Source of the DNA: Coix lacryma-jobi var. lacryma-jobi
Lineage: Eukaryota > Streptophyta > Magnoliopsida > Poales > Poaceae
Direction of reading: 5' to 3'
DNA: 64,000 nt
Assembly (NCBI GenBank): GCA_009763385.1
Contig: CM019823.1
Coordinates: forward strand, 95,057,104 to 95,121,103
Of the stretch, positions 19,219 through 28,916 are shown piece by piece. The notes under the pieces are model-generated. The model ran no database searches. It was not told the DNA's origin and was given only the letters and a program-made list of their open reading frames with translations. The translations under genes were made by a program, and so were the position numbers. Each line of letters begins with the position of its first letter. Position 1 is the first letter of the stretch.

Positions 19219-22200
19219 ATTGGAGAACGTTTGGTTGGTGGATTCCAGTTGCTCGAGGCACATGACCGGAAACGCCAAGTGGTTCTCCAGTCTTAGTCCA
19301 GTCGCCGGAAAGGAGTTTATCACCTTCGGCGACAATAGCAAAGGTAAGGTTGTGTCTCGTGGGTCGGTGCGAGTTAATGAGCACTTTGTGTGTGCGCGAT
19401 GTTGCTCTTGTTTCTAACTTGCATTTTAATCTTCTTTCTGTTTCGCAACTCTTTGATGATGACTATGAGATTTGATTTAAACCGAATCTTAATCGTATTT
19501 TGGATCCTCAAGGCAATCTTGTTTGTATGATTTCGCCCTTTGGAAAAGTCTTTCGTGCGAATTTCTCGGAGTGTTTTGGCATTTCCCGTTGTCTTGTGGC
19601 TGGACCTTCCTCCTCTGATCTTTGGAAGTGGCATAGGAGACTTTGACATTTGAGCTTCGACTTGCTTGCAAGGCTTAGTTCACTTGGGCTAATCTGAGGA
19701 CTGCCCAAGTTATCCATGGAGAAGGATCTTGTTTCCCATTCTTGTAGACATGGGAAGATGGTTGCCGCTCCCCACCATCCAGTGACTCAGGTCATGACCA
19801 AGCGCCCTGGAGAGCTTTTGCACATGGACCTTGTTGGTCCGGCTCAGGTGAGCTCGGTTGGGGGAAGTGGTATGTGCTTGTCGTTGTTGATGACTTTTTG
19901 ACATATTCGTGGGTCTTCTTTTTAGCTGAGAAGACCGAGACTTTCTCCTTTGCTCGCAATCTAATTTTGCGTCTTCAGAACGAGTTCCCTTTGAACTCGA
20001 TGCGAGCTATTAGGAGTGATAATGGTTCCGAATTCAAGAATTTCGAATTTTTTGAGAAGTTTTGTAACTCTTTGGGTTTAGAGCATCAGTTTTCTTCCCC
20101 CTACACACCGCCCCAGAATGGTGTTGTAGAGAGAAAGAATCGGACCCTTGTTGAGATGGCCAGGACGATGCTCGATGAGCATATGACTTCTAGGCGATAT
20201 TGGGCCGAAGCTATGAGCACTGCATGCTACATTTCCAACCGCATTTTTCTCCGAGCTTTCTTGAAAAAGACCTCTTATGAGTTGCGTTTTGGAAAACTGC
20301 CCAAGGTGAGTTATTTTTGAGTTTTTGGTTGCCATTGTTTTATACTCAAAAAGGGCAACTTGGACAAGTTTGAGTCTCGTTCTTCTGACGGTGTATTTTT
20401 GGGTTATGGCACTCATACTCACGCATATTGTGTACTTAACCTTGATACTAACCGGGTCATGGAGACATCAGATGTCACCTTCGATGAGACCATGGTTTGT
20501 CCTTCTTCTCGTTTTGAGCGTGCAGGTGATCACGAGGTTGGTGAGCCAATTTTTCATGACGAGGACGAGGGTGCTGAAGGTATGGATGATCCAGCACCCC
20601 CTCCACCTGCTGTGCCGCAAGGAGCGGCTTCTACTACGACTCACGGTCCTGATAATTCTTCCTCTTGGGGGCTGTGGGATCCGCCACCTCGAGCGGTACC
20701 TTTTGTACCCGAGGAGGCACCAGCTGCTGTTGAGGGGGAGGCTACATCAGCTCGGGAGGCGCTAAGACACATCCAGCGCAAACACCCGCCTCAGCAGATG
20801 ATCGGCAGCATCGGCGAATGTGTCACTCGGTCAAGGTCACAACAAATCTCTCACTTTGCTCATTCTGCATTTGTTGCTAATTTTGAACCCCGAGATGTTA
20901 GACATGCTTTATCTGATCTGGATTGGGTCAATGCCATGCATGAGGAGTTGGAAAATTTTGAAAGAAATCGGGTTTGGGTTTTGGTTCCTCTTCCTCGTGA
21001 TTGTCGTCATATTGGGACAAAATGGGTTTTCAAAAACAAACAAGGAGAGGATGGCCATGTTGTGAGAAACAAGGCCAGACTAGTTGCCCAGGGGTATAGT
21101 CAGAAGGAGGGGATAGACTATGAGGAGACTTTTGCTCCTGTAGCTCGTTTGGAGACAATTAGGATACTCTTGGCATTTGCTGCATCCAAAGATTTTAAAC
21201 TTTTTCAAATGGATGTCAAGAGTGCCTTCTTAAATGGCTACATAGAAGAGGATGTGTATGTGAGACAACCCCTCGGTTTCGAAAATCCCAAGTTTCCAAA
21301 CCATGTTTTTAAACTTCACAAAGCTTTATATGGTTTGAAACAAGCCCCTAGAGCCTGGTATGATAGGTTGAAAACCTTTTTGCTTGCTAAGGGTTTTAAA
21401 ATGGGATGTGTGGATAAAACGCTTTGTCTCCTCAAGCAAGGCACTGATTCACTCTTGGTCCAGATTTCGGTGGTTCTTCTCATGCTTTGGTTGCCAAGTT
21501 TGTAGACACTATGAGCAGGGAGTTTGAGATGAGCATGATGGGCGATTTGACGTTTTTCCTTTGGTTGCAAATCAAGCAATCCCGAGAGGGGACATTTGTG
21601 CACCAAGGCAAGTACACCAAAGACATCCTGAAGAAGTTTGACATGGCTGAGGCCAAGCCTCTTCCAACACCTATGTCGACCACGACGGCCCTGGATGCGG
21701 ATCTGGATGGAGAAGCGGTGGACCAGAAGGAGTACCGAAGTATGATCGGGTCGCTGCTGTACCTGACGGCGACACGCCCGGACATCCAGTTCGCGGTGTG
21801 TCTTTGCACGTGATTTCAGTCGTCGCCGCACACTTCTCACCATCAGATGGTCAAGCGCATAATGAGGTACTTATCCTTCACTCCAGAATTTGGGATTTGG
21901 TATTCTGCTTCCTCCACCCTTTCCCTTTGCGGTTATTCCGATGCCGATTTTGCTGGTTGTCATATTGATCGCAAGTCCACTTCTGGGACTTGCCAGTTTA
22001 TTGGTTCTTCTCTTGTATCGTGGTCTTCTCGCAAGCAGTCTAGTGTCAATCAGTCTACCACAGAGGCTGAATATGTTGCTGCGGCTAGCTGCTATTCTCA
22101 GTTGCTTTGGATGATGGCCACTTTGCGTGATTTTGGTCTGAGCTTTTCTCGCGTTCCTTTGCTTTGTGACAGCACGAGTGCTATTAGCGTTGCTAAGAAC

Positions 22201-22392
22201 CCCGTGCTGCACTCGAAGACCAAACACATTGATGTGCGCTTTCATTTCCTACGAGACCACTATGAGAAGGGTGATATCGACCTTCGCCATGTCGATACTC
22301 ATCATCAGTTTGCTGATATTTTCACCAGGCCTTTGGACCACTCAACTTTTGCTAGGTTGAGACGTGAGCTTGGTGTGTGTTTCCCCTTTTAG
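19219..22392 (+). pseudogene. Element C pol, degraded
   Basis: Protease (WLVDSSCSRHMTG, Gly of the DSG triad changed to Ser), GAG-pre-integrase zinc region, integrase core (LHMDLVGPAQ, RSDNGSEF, GVVERKN), RT and RNase H ending in GVCFPF. Broken by a one-base insertion near 19385, stops near 19473, 19645, 19695 and 20319, and CGC-to-TGA near 21812. At 21467 a deletion of about 19 bp between two ATTT copies removes the YVDDI catalytic box of RT. Not functional. Confidence 0.92.
19344..20525 (+). other. Candidate intron of element C (integrase segment)
   Basis: Donor AAAG/GTAAGG at 19343/19344 and acceptor GTGCAG/GTGATC at 20525/20526. This is the interval, homologous to 59535-60713 in F, that is missing from element H. 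No transcript evidence is available here; the inference comes from H. Confidence 0.5.
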
Positions 22393-22953
22393 ATGGGGGA
22401 AACAATTTGGTTCTTGTATTATAAACTAACCTTTTGTTTTTCAATTGGTTTCTTCTTGCATCTTTTCTTCATTTCATCTTGCATACGCTTTTACATTCTG
22501 AGCTTCATGTATATAATCTTTAGAATGTAATTATGCTCTGTTTAGTATACACCGATGCCATATGTTGATGCTTGTAGCTGATGCTCTTTCTGATCACTAA
22601 TACATGTTGTGAGCTGAGCTCTTTTTGATTGGTGAACCTGCTGAACAAACATAAAACTTGAAAATGTTCACCATTGAGATATGCAACTAGCATGTGTAGG
22701 ATGTGTTGAATTCACTCATGCTTTTCATATATGCTAGGTTGCTATGTCTCTAGTTCTGAGTCACTCACTTGCTTGGTATGTTCATATTCTGTTTAAAATC
22801 TGAACCAAGTTTTAAGTGATTTGAAAAGATCGAGATGGGATTGCTTGTCAACACATCACAGTTTTGAGACTGTTTCTCATTGCACTTTGAGTTAAACTTG
22901 AGTTGTGTAGTGTATGACCGAAACTGTTGCTTTAAGCTTCTGATTGCTTCTGC
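22393..22953 (+). other. Element C 3' noncoding region, first part
   Basis: AT-rich sequence after the pol stop, homologous to 11666-12230 in B. No open frame of interest. It continues at 24967 after the solo LTR. Confidence 0.6.
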
Positions 22954-22958
22954 ATAGG
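22954..22958. repeat. Target-site duplication ATAGG (left copy)
   Basis: ATAGG at 22954-22958 and again at 24962-24966, flanking the TGTTG...CAACA unit. The uninterrupted sequence is seen in B at about 12232. Confidence 0.9.
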
Positions 22959-23156
22959 TGTTGACGGTCCTTAAACACCTGTTTTACCATCAACATTTGA
23001 CCCTAAAGTCCACCTAAAAGGCATGAAATGTAGTCAAATAGGTTTCAAACTAACCGAATTCCACATGTCCATAGAATTCTATTTGAATGCAGGATTTGAA
23101 CCAAATTTGGACATATGGACCCACCAGAGGCCAAGCCCACTCAGCAGGGCCTAAGG

Positions 23157-23460
23157 GGGGTGGCGCCCGCCACCCCTAAGTGGCGCCCGCCACTTGGGAT
23201 GGCCCAAGTTGCAACCCCTGCCACGTCACCGATCCGTGTGACCTCCCCAGGGCCAAATCCTGGCCCTTGGTCACTAGGTCAGTGGCATCGGACGGCTCAG
23301 GATGAAGTGGCGTGGATCAAGGCTGAATGTCGGTTGCTAGGACATGCAACCGACCTCCAAACTGCCTCGGACAACCACCTGGATGCTGTTGAAGCCAAGG
23401 CGGTCCATCCAACGGTGAGGGAGGTGGCGGCCGCCACCTAGGGCTGGCGCCCGCCACTAG
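23157..23460 (+). repeat. Covarying GC palindromes upstream of the TATA boxes
   Basis: GGTGGCGCCCGCCACC (near 23158), AAGTGGCGCCCGCCACTT (near 23177), the perfect palindrome GGTGGCGGCCGCCACC (near 23426) and CTGGCGCCCGCCACTAG (near 23444). Arms vary together around a GGCG/CGCC core. Confidence 0.8.
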
Positions 23461-23517
23461 GGTTAGCCCTAGGTCGGCTGGCTGCCCCCTATAAGTACCC
23501 CCCTCACTCATTTGGGC

Positions 23518-23525
23518 TATAAATA
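23518..23525 (+). promoter_or_regulatory. TATA box of the gypsy-like solo LTR
   Basis: CTATAAATACC at about 23517-23527, with a second CTATAAGTA 28 bp upstream. A plant-type core promoter; transcription likely starts near 23550. Confidence 0.65.
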
Positions 23526-24966
23526 CCTCCCTGGAGGCACCTCTTCATTTGTACCATCACATATCCAAGTACCATCCCAAGCAAAGCAAGAGAAGCAAGT
23601 GAGAGTTAGGTTAGAAGCTTAGAGAGCTTTGGCAAGTAGGTTAGCTAGTAGAGAGAGTATAGCTCTAGTGCCCTCGCTACAACGCGACTCTTAGTTTAGC
23701 ACAGCTTAGCCTAAGTCCTTGGCAGTATTAGCGTAGAGCTTGCTAAGAGAGAAGTGGGTGCGAGCGACTGGCATCGGAGGTCGGTTGATTTCCCGGCGTC
23801 TCTGGTCTGGTTTGCTCTCTTGTATCTCAGGTACATTTATCTTTATCTCAGTATTACTTTAAGCATTACTTTCAGTATTACTTTCAGTATTACTTTATCA
23901 AGTACCTTGAGTGTGACCTAGCTATCCTACAGTTCAATTCACTTAGCCATAGTAGTTAATCTCTAGTGAGCTTAGTGTTTGATCTTTGCCAATAGGTTGC
24001 TTAGTTAGTTTAGTGTTTATCTTATTAAGTCAAGTGTTTGCTCTGACGTCCGCAAGGGTGTCTCTATTCAAAGCTAGGGTAGAGATAGTTAGAATATAGT
24101 TAAGTGTGGTGCTTAGTTATAGACTTACCTTCAGATACGGCTGGACCACCGGATAGCTGTGGTAGCAAACAGGTGGTGACAGCCCTGTGCGCCTTGAATT
24201 CCACTACGTAGTTGGCCCAGTTTAACAGTAAGGCTCGTTGTGCTAGCGTTCAACCTAAGTAAGTGGTAAAGGCTAGTACGCCTTGATACTTGACAAGATA
24301 GGAATAAAACTATACTCAACTTAGTTGCTTATTTGACATTTGCCTGCCTTGCTTCATAACTATCTTGCTTCGTAGTTATCTTGCTTTGTAGTTATCTATG
24401 AGTAGCTATTAGTTAGTATTTAGTTATCTTACTTATCCTTAGTTACCCTTTATCTACCTATTCATCCACCTTACCTTAGCCATCCATTTCATCCTTACCT
24501 AGCCACCCATATATTCTTTCTAGCCTTTCATCTCCTCTCTTCTCCCCTTTTCCCTTTTCTCTTTTCTTCGTCTCTCATCCCCTCCTTGACTCAACTTATA
24601 CACCACCCTAGCCTTCCCTTGAGATCAAATAAATCGACACCTGGTACTCCCAGGCGATGTGCTACTATGATAGTTCTGTGCGCTTGCAGAATCTCCTCCT
24701 GGTAGATTGCAATCTCTCTAGCTAGCTCCTACTAGTGTCGAGATTGACAACCCCGCTTGGCATTAGTAGATAGCTGCTTTAGCTCCACTCCTTTAGGTAT
24801 AGTGACCGGTCTTGCTTCAAGCATTTCTGACGCCATTGCCGGGGATAGACTCCATAGTCTACTCCTAGTAACAACGTTAGCAAGTGCCAACAAGCATTCC
24901 TGGGCCGTTACCGGGGATAGTTGCCTAGCTCTATCTTTAGTGAAGCTAAGAACTACCAACAATAGG

Positions 24967-25947
24967 CTTCGCACAGTTGAAAAGTTAGGCAAGACAAGCT
25001 TTCAACCTCTCGCAATCACATGCTAAAATTTGAACTTATGTAACTCAACCGCTGCAACTCCGATAAAATCTGGATACACAAGTCTATGTTTCATTCTATA
25101 GCATGATGATTGAACTTTGCTAGGGTAGTTCACCTTGTATACATGTTTAGCACTTGTTTGACTTCCTGTCTATACTTGTCTAGTGCTATTTTGCTGGTGA
25201 ACCCTTTTGGCTAAAATTGCTCACTTTGCTCATATGTTCATATTTCATATTTGGTGATCAGTCTGAGCCTTTGCTAGCATGTGTGCTTCAGTTGCGTCAT
25301 TGGAGTTATACGTGTAGAGCATTCTTGCATTCTCTTGACTATATTCCTGAGGCTGCTAACTAGCATTTTGACTCATATGCATTTTGGAAGGGGGAGAATT
25401 TGACTTGCTGGCACTTTTGATGGTGCATTCTCTAAGGGGGAGAGATTTTACACGATGGTGCATTTTCAACTAAGGGGGAGAAATTTGACAAATCATGAAT
25501 GCCCTTCTATGTTCAACTAAGGGGGGAGAAAAATTTTCAAATCTTGAGCTTTCCGAGTTGAACCAAGGGGGAGTTTTCCTAGTTGTGTGCACTATTCGAG
25601 GGCGAGTTTTGCTTCCTGTTGGCCGTAAGGCTTTGGTATCGAGCTTTCTTGCTAGTTGTGTTGAGCCTCTGTGCCTCTATCTTGAGGGGCTAGCATTTTG
25701 CTTCGATTTATCAATTGGTGTCTGCTAGCGGTGTTAAGCCTGTTCTACCTCTTCTTGAGGGCTAGCTTTGCTTTGCTTGGTTGCGTCGAGCCGTTGCCCA
25801 TGTCTTTGGAAACCAAGTTGTTTTGCTCTTTCCACTTGACCTTCTTCGTCTTTGCTATGCTTTTGGGTCATTTGGTAGAGTTCTCTCTTCTTCTTCCTTC
25901 CTTCCTCCTTTCCTCTATGATTTGTGTTGGTAGTTGACAATGCACTC
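24967..25947 (+). other. Element C 3' noncoding region, second part
   Basis: Continuation after the solo LTR. It contains at least five AAGGGGGAG-type purine tracts (about 25387, 25434, 25472, 25520, 25567) before the true polypurine tract, and hairpin units at 25640-25830. No protein recognised. Confidence 0.7.
25640..25830 (+). repeat. 3' hairpin units of element C
   Basis: Three consecutive units: GCTAG...CTAGC, GCTAGC...GCTAGC and CTTGGTT...AACCAAG. Loops share TGTTGAGCC or GTCGAGCC and end in CTTGAGGG or CTTTGG. Confidence 0.75.
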
Positions 25948-25961
25948 ATCAAGGGGGAGAT
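25948..25961 (+). promoter_or_regulatory. Polypurine tract of element C
   Basis: ATCAAGGGGGAGAT directly before the TGCGGATACATGG start of the 3' LTR. Confidence 0.88.
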
Positions 25962-26343
25962 TGCGGATACATGGGTGCATGCCGAGTCTCTGAGTGATGA
26001 GTGATTGTCAACTGGGATAATGCGCATGTTCTTTGGCTTGTGTTGTGCAGGTGTCGAGCACGGAGACAGTGATCGAGGGTAAGGTGAAGGTCAAGTAGAG
26101 ACGTGCCGTGCCGACGGATCAGGAGCGGTGAAGGGCGGACGTGAGGCTTGGACTAAGGGACCGGTGGCCTGAGGATCAGCTGTGGTGACTGACAGCCTGG
26201 GACAGCGACGAGCGGAGACCTGCGGGGCACGGTGTTGCTCGGGTCGAGGACCTGGGGACACGTGTCGGTGGACGGGGTGCACGGGCGGTGCATCCCCTCT
26301 ACAGCTTCGGTTTGGTGGTAGAGCCAGAGAAAAACCATCGGGT

Positions 26344-26626
26344 GGACGGTTTCCAGGTTTGGGCTTCAAAACCTGGGCGCTGATGGTTTCCGAGTTTGGG
26401 CCACAAAACTCGGGCTGAGGACGGTTTCCAGGTTTGGGCCTCAAAACCTGGGCGCTGGCGGGTTTCTGAGTTTGGGCCACAAAACTCAGGCGACGGACGT
26501 CGGGTTTCCCGGTTTTGGCCACAAAACCGGGGGATGGACTTGGAGGCTGGTTTCCCGGTTTGGGCCTCAAAACCGGGGGTTGGTCGTGAAGGCTGGTTTC
26601 CCGGTTTGGGCCTCAAAACCGGGGGT
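26344..26626 (+). repeat. U3 hairpin array (7 units) of C 3' LTR
   Basis: Same seven-unit order as in the 5' LTR: CCAGG, CCGAG, CCAGG, CTGAG, CCCGG, CCCGG, CCCGG stems, all perfectly paired here, including units that are mismatched in the 5' LTR. Confidence 0.9.
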
Positions 26627-27414
26627 GCGACGTCCAGGAAAAGGAGAAGCAGAGCGGTGGCGGCACGTGGCGGCAATCGGTGAGGTTGCGTCGAGGCAAC
26701 GCTACCAGTTGTGCGGGCGTGGCCGTCGGATCCACCTACCATCGAGTTGGTCCAGAATAACCCTAGGGTTTAGCTGGTTCGCTCTGTAATTAGAGAGGGG
26801 TAGAGTAGGAATTAGAATTATGATAAGTAGAGGGAGACACCCTCCTCCCAACCTATCTCAATCATTTGCTCTTTGCACTTAGGGTTTCCTGCTCTCCCAA
26901 TCCCCTGCTGTAGCTAGCTGAGATCCGCAGAGAACCATACCTCTGTTTACTGGATATTTTGAGGAAGTGAGACCGTAATCTCACAGTTGTAGCGTGTGGA
27001 AGCCACACGGTTGCAGATCGATGACTTGATTCGCGTTTTGTTCGTGTTCTTCGCGTTCTTCGTTTCTCCGCGATTTTCCCGTCACTCGATCTCCCTCTCT
27101 ACTGCGTCTTTGCGAAATCCGTTTGAATCAACTTGTTCTTTATAGTGAGGAGATCATTTCCACTGAAGGAATTCATCTAACTCCTTATGAACAAGTAGAT
27201 CGGGTTGATTTCGTTTTGGTGGCGCTTTTTTGTTCATACTCCTCCCCTTTCGATTTCCCAGTGATTGAATCGATTTGAGCGGATGATTTCTTGGGGATAG
27301 TCTCCTAACTACCTCGTGATCATCCTCTCCAAGTTTGGGATCAAGGGATTTTTATTTGAATCGATTTGGAGGAGATTTGGGTGAAGGGCGACCGAAATCG
27401 CCCTCACTGGGTGT

Positions 27415-27655
27415 TGGCGGACAGTCTGCCACCCCAGGCATGGACAGTCCGCGCGTCGGGGGCAAGCCGAGTCAGTGGTTGTGTTCCTCGGCTATTTGGT
27501 GTTTTCTTGACCGGCGGACAGTCCGCAGGTGTTATTTGCGGACAGTCTGGGACTACCCAGGGACACTTCAGCAGCAGTGCGTTTCTGCACTTTTGACCGC
27601 CGGACAGTACGCAGTAGGGGCGGACAGTCCGGGACCTCAGGGCCGGACAGTCCGG
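27415..27655 (+). repeat. Leader palindrome array of C 3' LTR
   Basis: GCGGACAGTCCGC-type palindromes, one unit fewer than in the 5' LTR. Confidence 0.85.
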
Positions 27656-28074
27656 GATCCTGCTGAATGTTGCGTTTTAGTGCGTTTGCTCTCCCGGCTT
27701 TTCCGCTTGGTTTTCGGACTTCTCGTTTGGCCTTTTAGTTAACCAAGAAACCTCTCTAGGTATCTTTGCTACTTGTTAGCATCGGTATTTGGGGATTTCT
27801 CGACGTAGCCCTCAATCTACGTTCGGGACTCGGTTTTCAAGGGTCGAACTTGTACCGGTGCTTTTGCCGTTTGGTTTGCTATCACTTTGTGGTGCCTCGC
27901 TGTGATCCTAGGGATCATCGACCCTCTTCCAAGGGTCTTGGGCATCACGTTTTCGATCAAACCTTTCGGGGGTTGATTTTGGGACAAAAGGCCAAAGTTT
28001 CGAGAGAAATTTTTGAGCTCCCATTCACCCCCCCTCTGGTGGCCTTACTATTGCATTCTCGGTCCTTCATTTTG

Positions 28075-28853
28075 CCCCGAATTATTCCGATTCACCGATT
28101 TGGAGTTAGGTTCGAGCCATGATCTCTTAGGGGTAGCTCACTAACCTCCTTGGAACTCCTCATAGCAAGTCTAAGCCTTAGAGTTTTTGATTCGGAGGAG
28201 ATCGGGTTGAATCCGTAGAAGAACTATGCAGTTTCGGTGGCATCAGACGCTGGTCTCGGGGGCATCGGACGATGAGTTCGTCACATCGGACGCTCAGACG
28301 CCACGTGTCACCTGACAGCGTTTTTGAAGGAGCACCAGACGCTGACCGTCGGACGCTCCATTGCCATCGGACGTGTCCGAGGGGTGAGCATCGGACGCTA
28401 GGGCTTCACTGTAGCCAGCGTCCGATGACCATGCAGTTAGGTCCCAGATTTGTTCATTTTGCATCGGACGCGTCTGGTGCTTGGACATCGGACGCACACC
28501 AGCATCCGATGCAATGAGTTTTGCACTGTTTCGTCCACAGTTTGCTCGTATGACTTCGGATTTGATTTTGGGTTTTTGCGTTGGATTTCCGACTTCGTGC
28601 TCTACTGAAATCAGGCTTCCCGCCATCACGTGTCACAAGTTGACTTGCGTGAACTTGGGTGAGGAAGTTTTTGTGGTGTCTCGCTGTGTTCCTAGGGAAC
28701 ATCCACCCAATCTCTGGGTCGTGGACATCACGTGTCTTGGGTTTGCTCTTGGGGTTGATTTTCTGGGACAGAGGCCTCAACATTTCGAAAGAAATTTTAA
28801 AGCTCCCATTCACCCTCCCTCTGGTCGCCTTGGATAGCTTTCTCGGTCCTTCA
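28075..28853 (+). mobile_element. Shared B/D LTR, second part
   Basis: Resumes after the TTTTG duplication of C and ends GGTCCTTCA at 28853, directly before D's primer-binding site. Its leader repeat is of a different type from C's (see 28245-28515). Confidence 0.88.
28245..28515 (+). repeat. Leader repeat array, CATCGGACGC type
   Basis: About ten copies of CATCGGACGC and its complement GCGTCCGATG in mixed orientation. Same position in the LTR as the GCGGACAGTCCGC array of C and the GCGTCCGGTCA array of H, sharing only a CGGAC/GTCCG core. Confidence 0.85.
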
Positions 28854-28855
28854 AT

Positions 28856-28867
28856 TGGTATCAGAGC
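28856..28867 (+). promoter_or_regulatory. Primer-binding site of element D (tRNA-Met)
   Basis: TGGTATCAGAGC, an exact match to the usual plant initiator-Met tRNA primer site, two bases after the LTR. Confidence 0.9.
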
Positions 28868-28916
28868 GGGTTAAGGATCTTCCACCTTAGCCAGTTCCAG
28901 ATCCACCGAAGGCGAC

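Larger units (their letters stand above)
22959..24961 (+). mobile_element. Solo LTR (gypsy-like) inside element C
   Basis: Begins TGTTGACGGTCCTTAAA and ends CTACCAACA, so it has TGTTG/CAACA ends, with a 5-bp target duplication. 2,003 bp, no gag or pol. It contains palindromes built on TGGCGCCCGCCA (23157-23460), TATA boxes at about 23490 and 23518 and tandem TATTACTTTCAG repeats (23851-23900). The sequences CATTGCCGGGGATA and CGTTACCGGGGATA near its right end recall the GCCGTTGCCGGGG found near primer sites of Tat-type gypsy elements, so family assignment to gypsy is likely but not proven. Confidence 0.85.
14391..28069 (+). mobile_element. Copia element C (complete, nested)
   Basis: Complete LTR retrotransposon: 5' LTR 14391-16520, primer-binding site 16523-16534, gag 16584-19205, pol 19219-22392, 3' noncoding region, polypurine tract 25948-25961, 3' LTR 25962-28069, flanked by TTTTG. 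Without its internal solo LTR (22959-24961) it is about 11.7 kb. Order PR-INT-RT-RH defines Ty1/copia. The very long gag, long LTRs and long 3' noncoding region suggest a Maximus/SIRE-type lineage, which is an inference. The LTRs differ by a few per cent by eye, mostly C/T and G/A changes. Confidence 0.95.
25962..28069 (+). repeat. 3' LTR of element C
   Basis: 2,108 bp. Same structure as the 5' LTR, with a hairpin array at 26344-26626 and a palindrome array at 27415-27655. The 22-bp length difference is a deleted palindrome unit near 27601, apparently by recombination between two GGACAGT copies. Confidence 0.93.

Noticed and set aside
23115..23441. 108-codon frame in the 2-kb solo LTR
   Set aside because: Proline/alanine-rich translation of the GC palindromes upstream of the TATA boxes; most of it would not be transcribed from that promoter.
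24131..25026. Small open frames and CCGGGGATA motifs suggesting an internal region with a primer site
   Set aside because: There is no second LTR or coding sequence, and the target duplication encloses the whole 2,003-bp unit, so a solo LTR explains it better.
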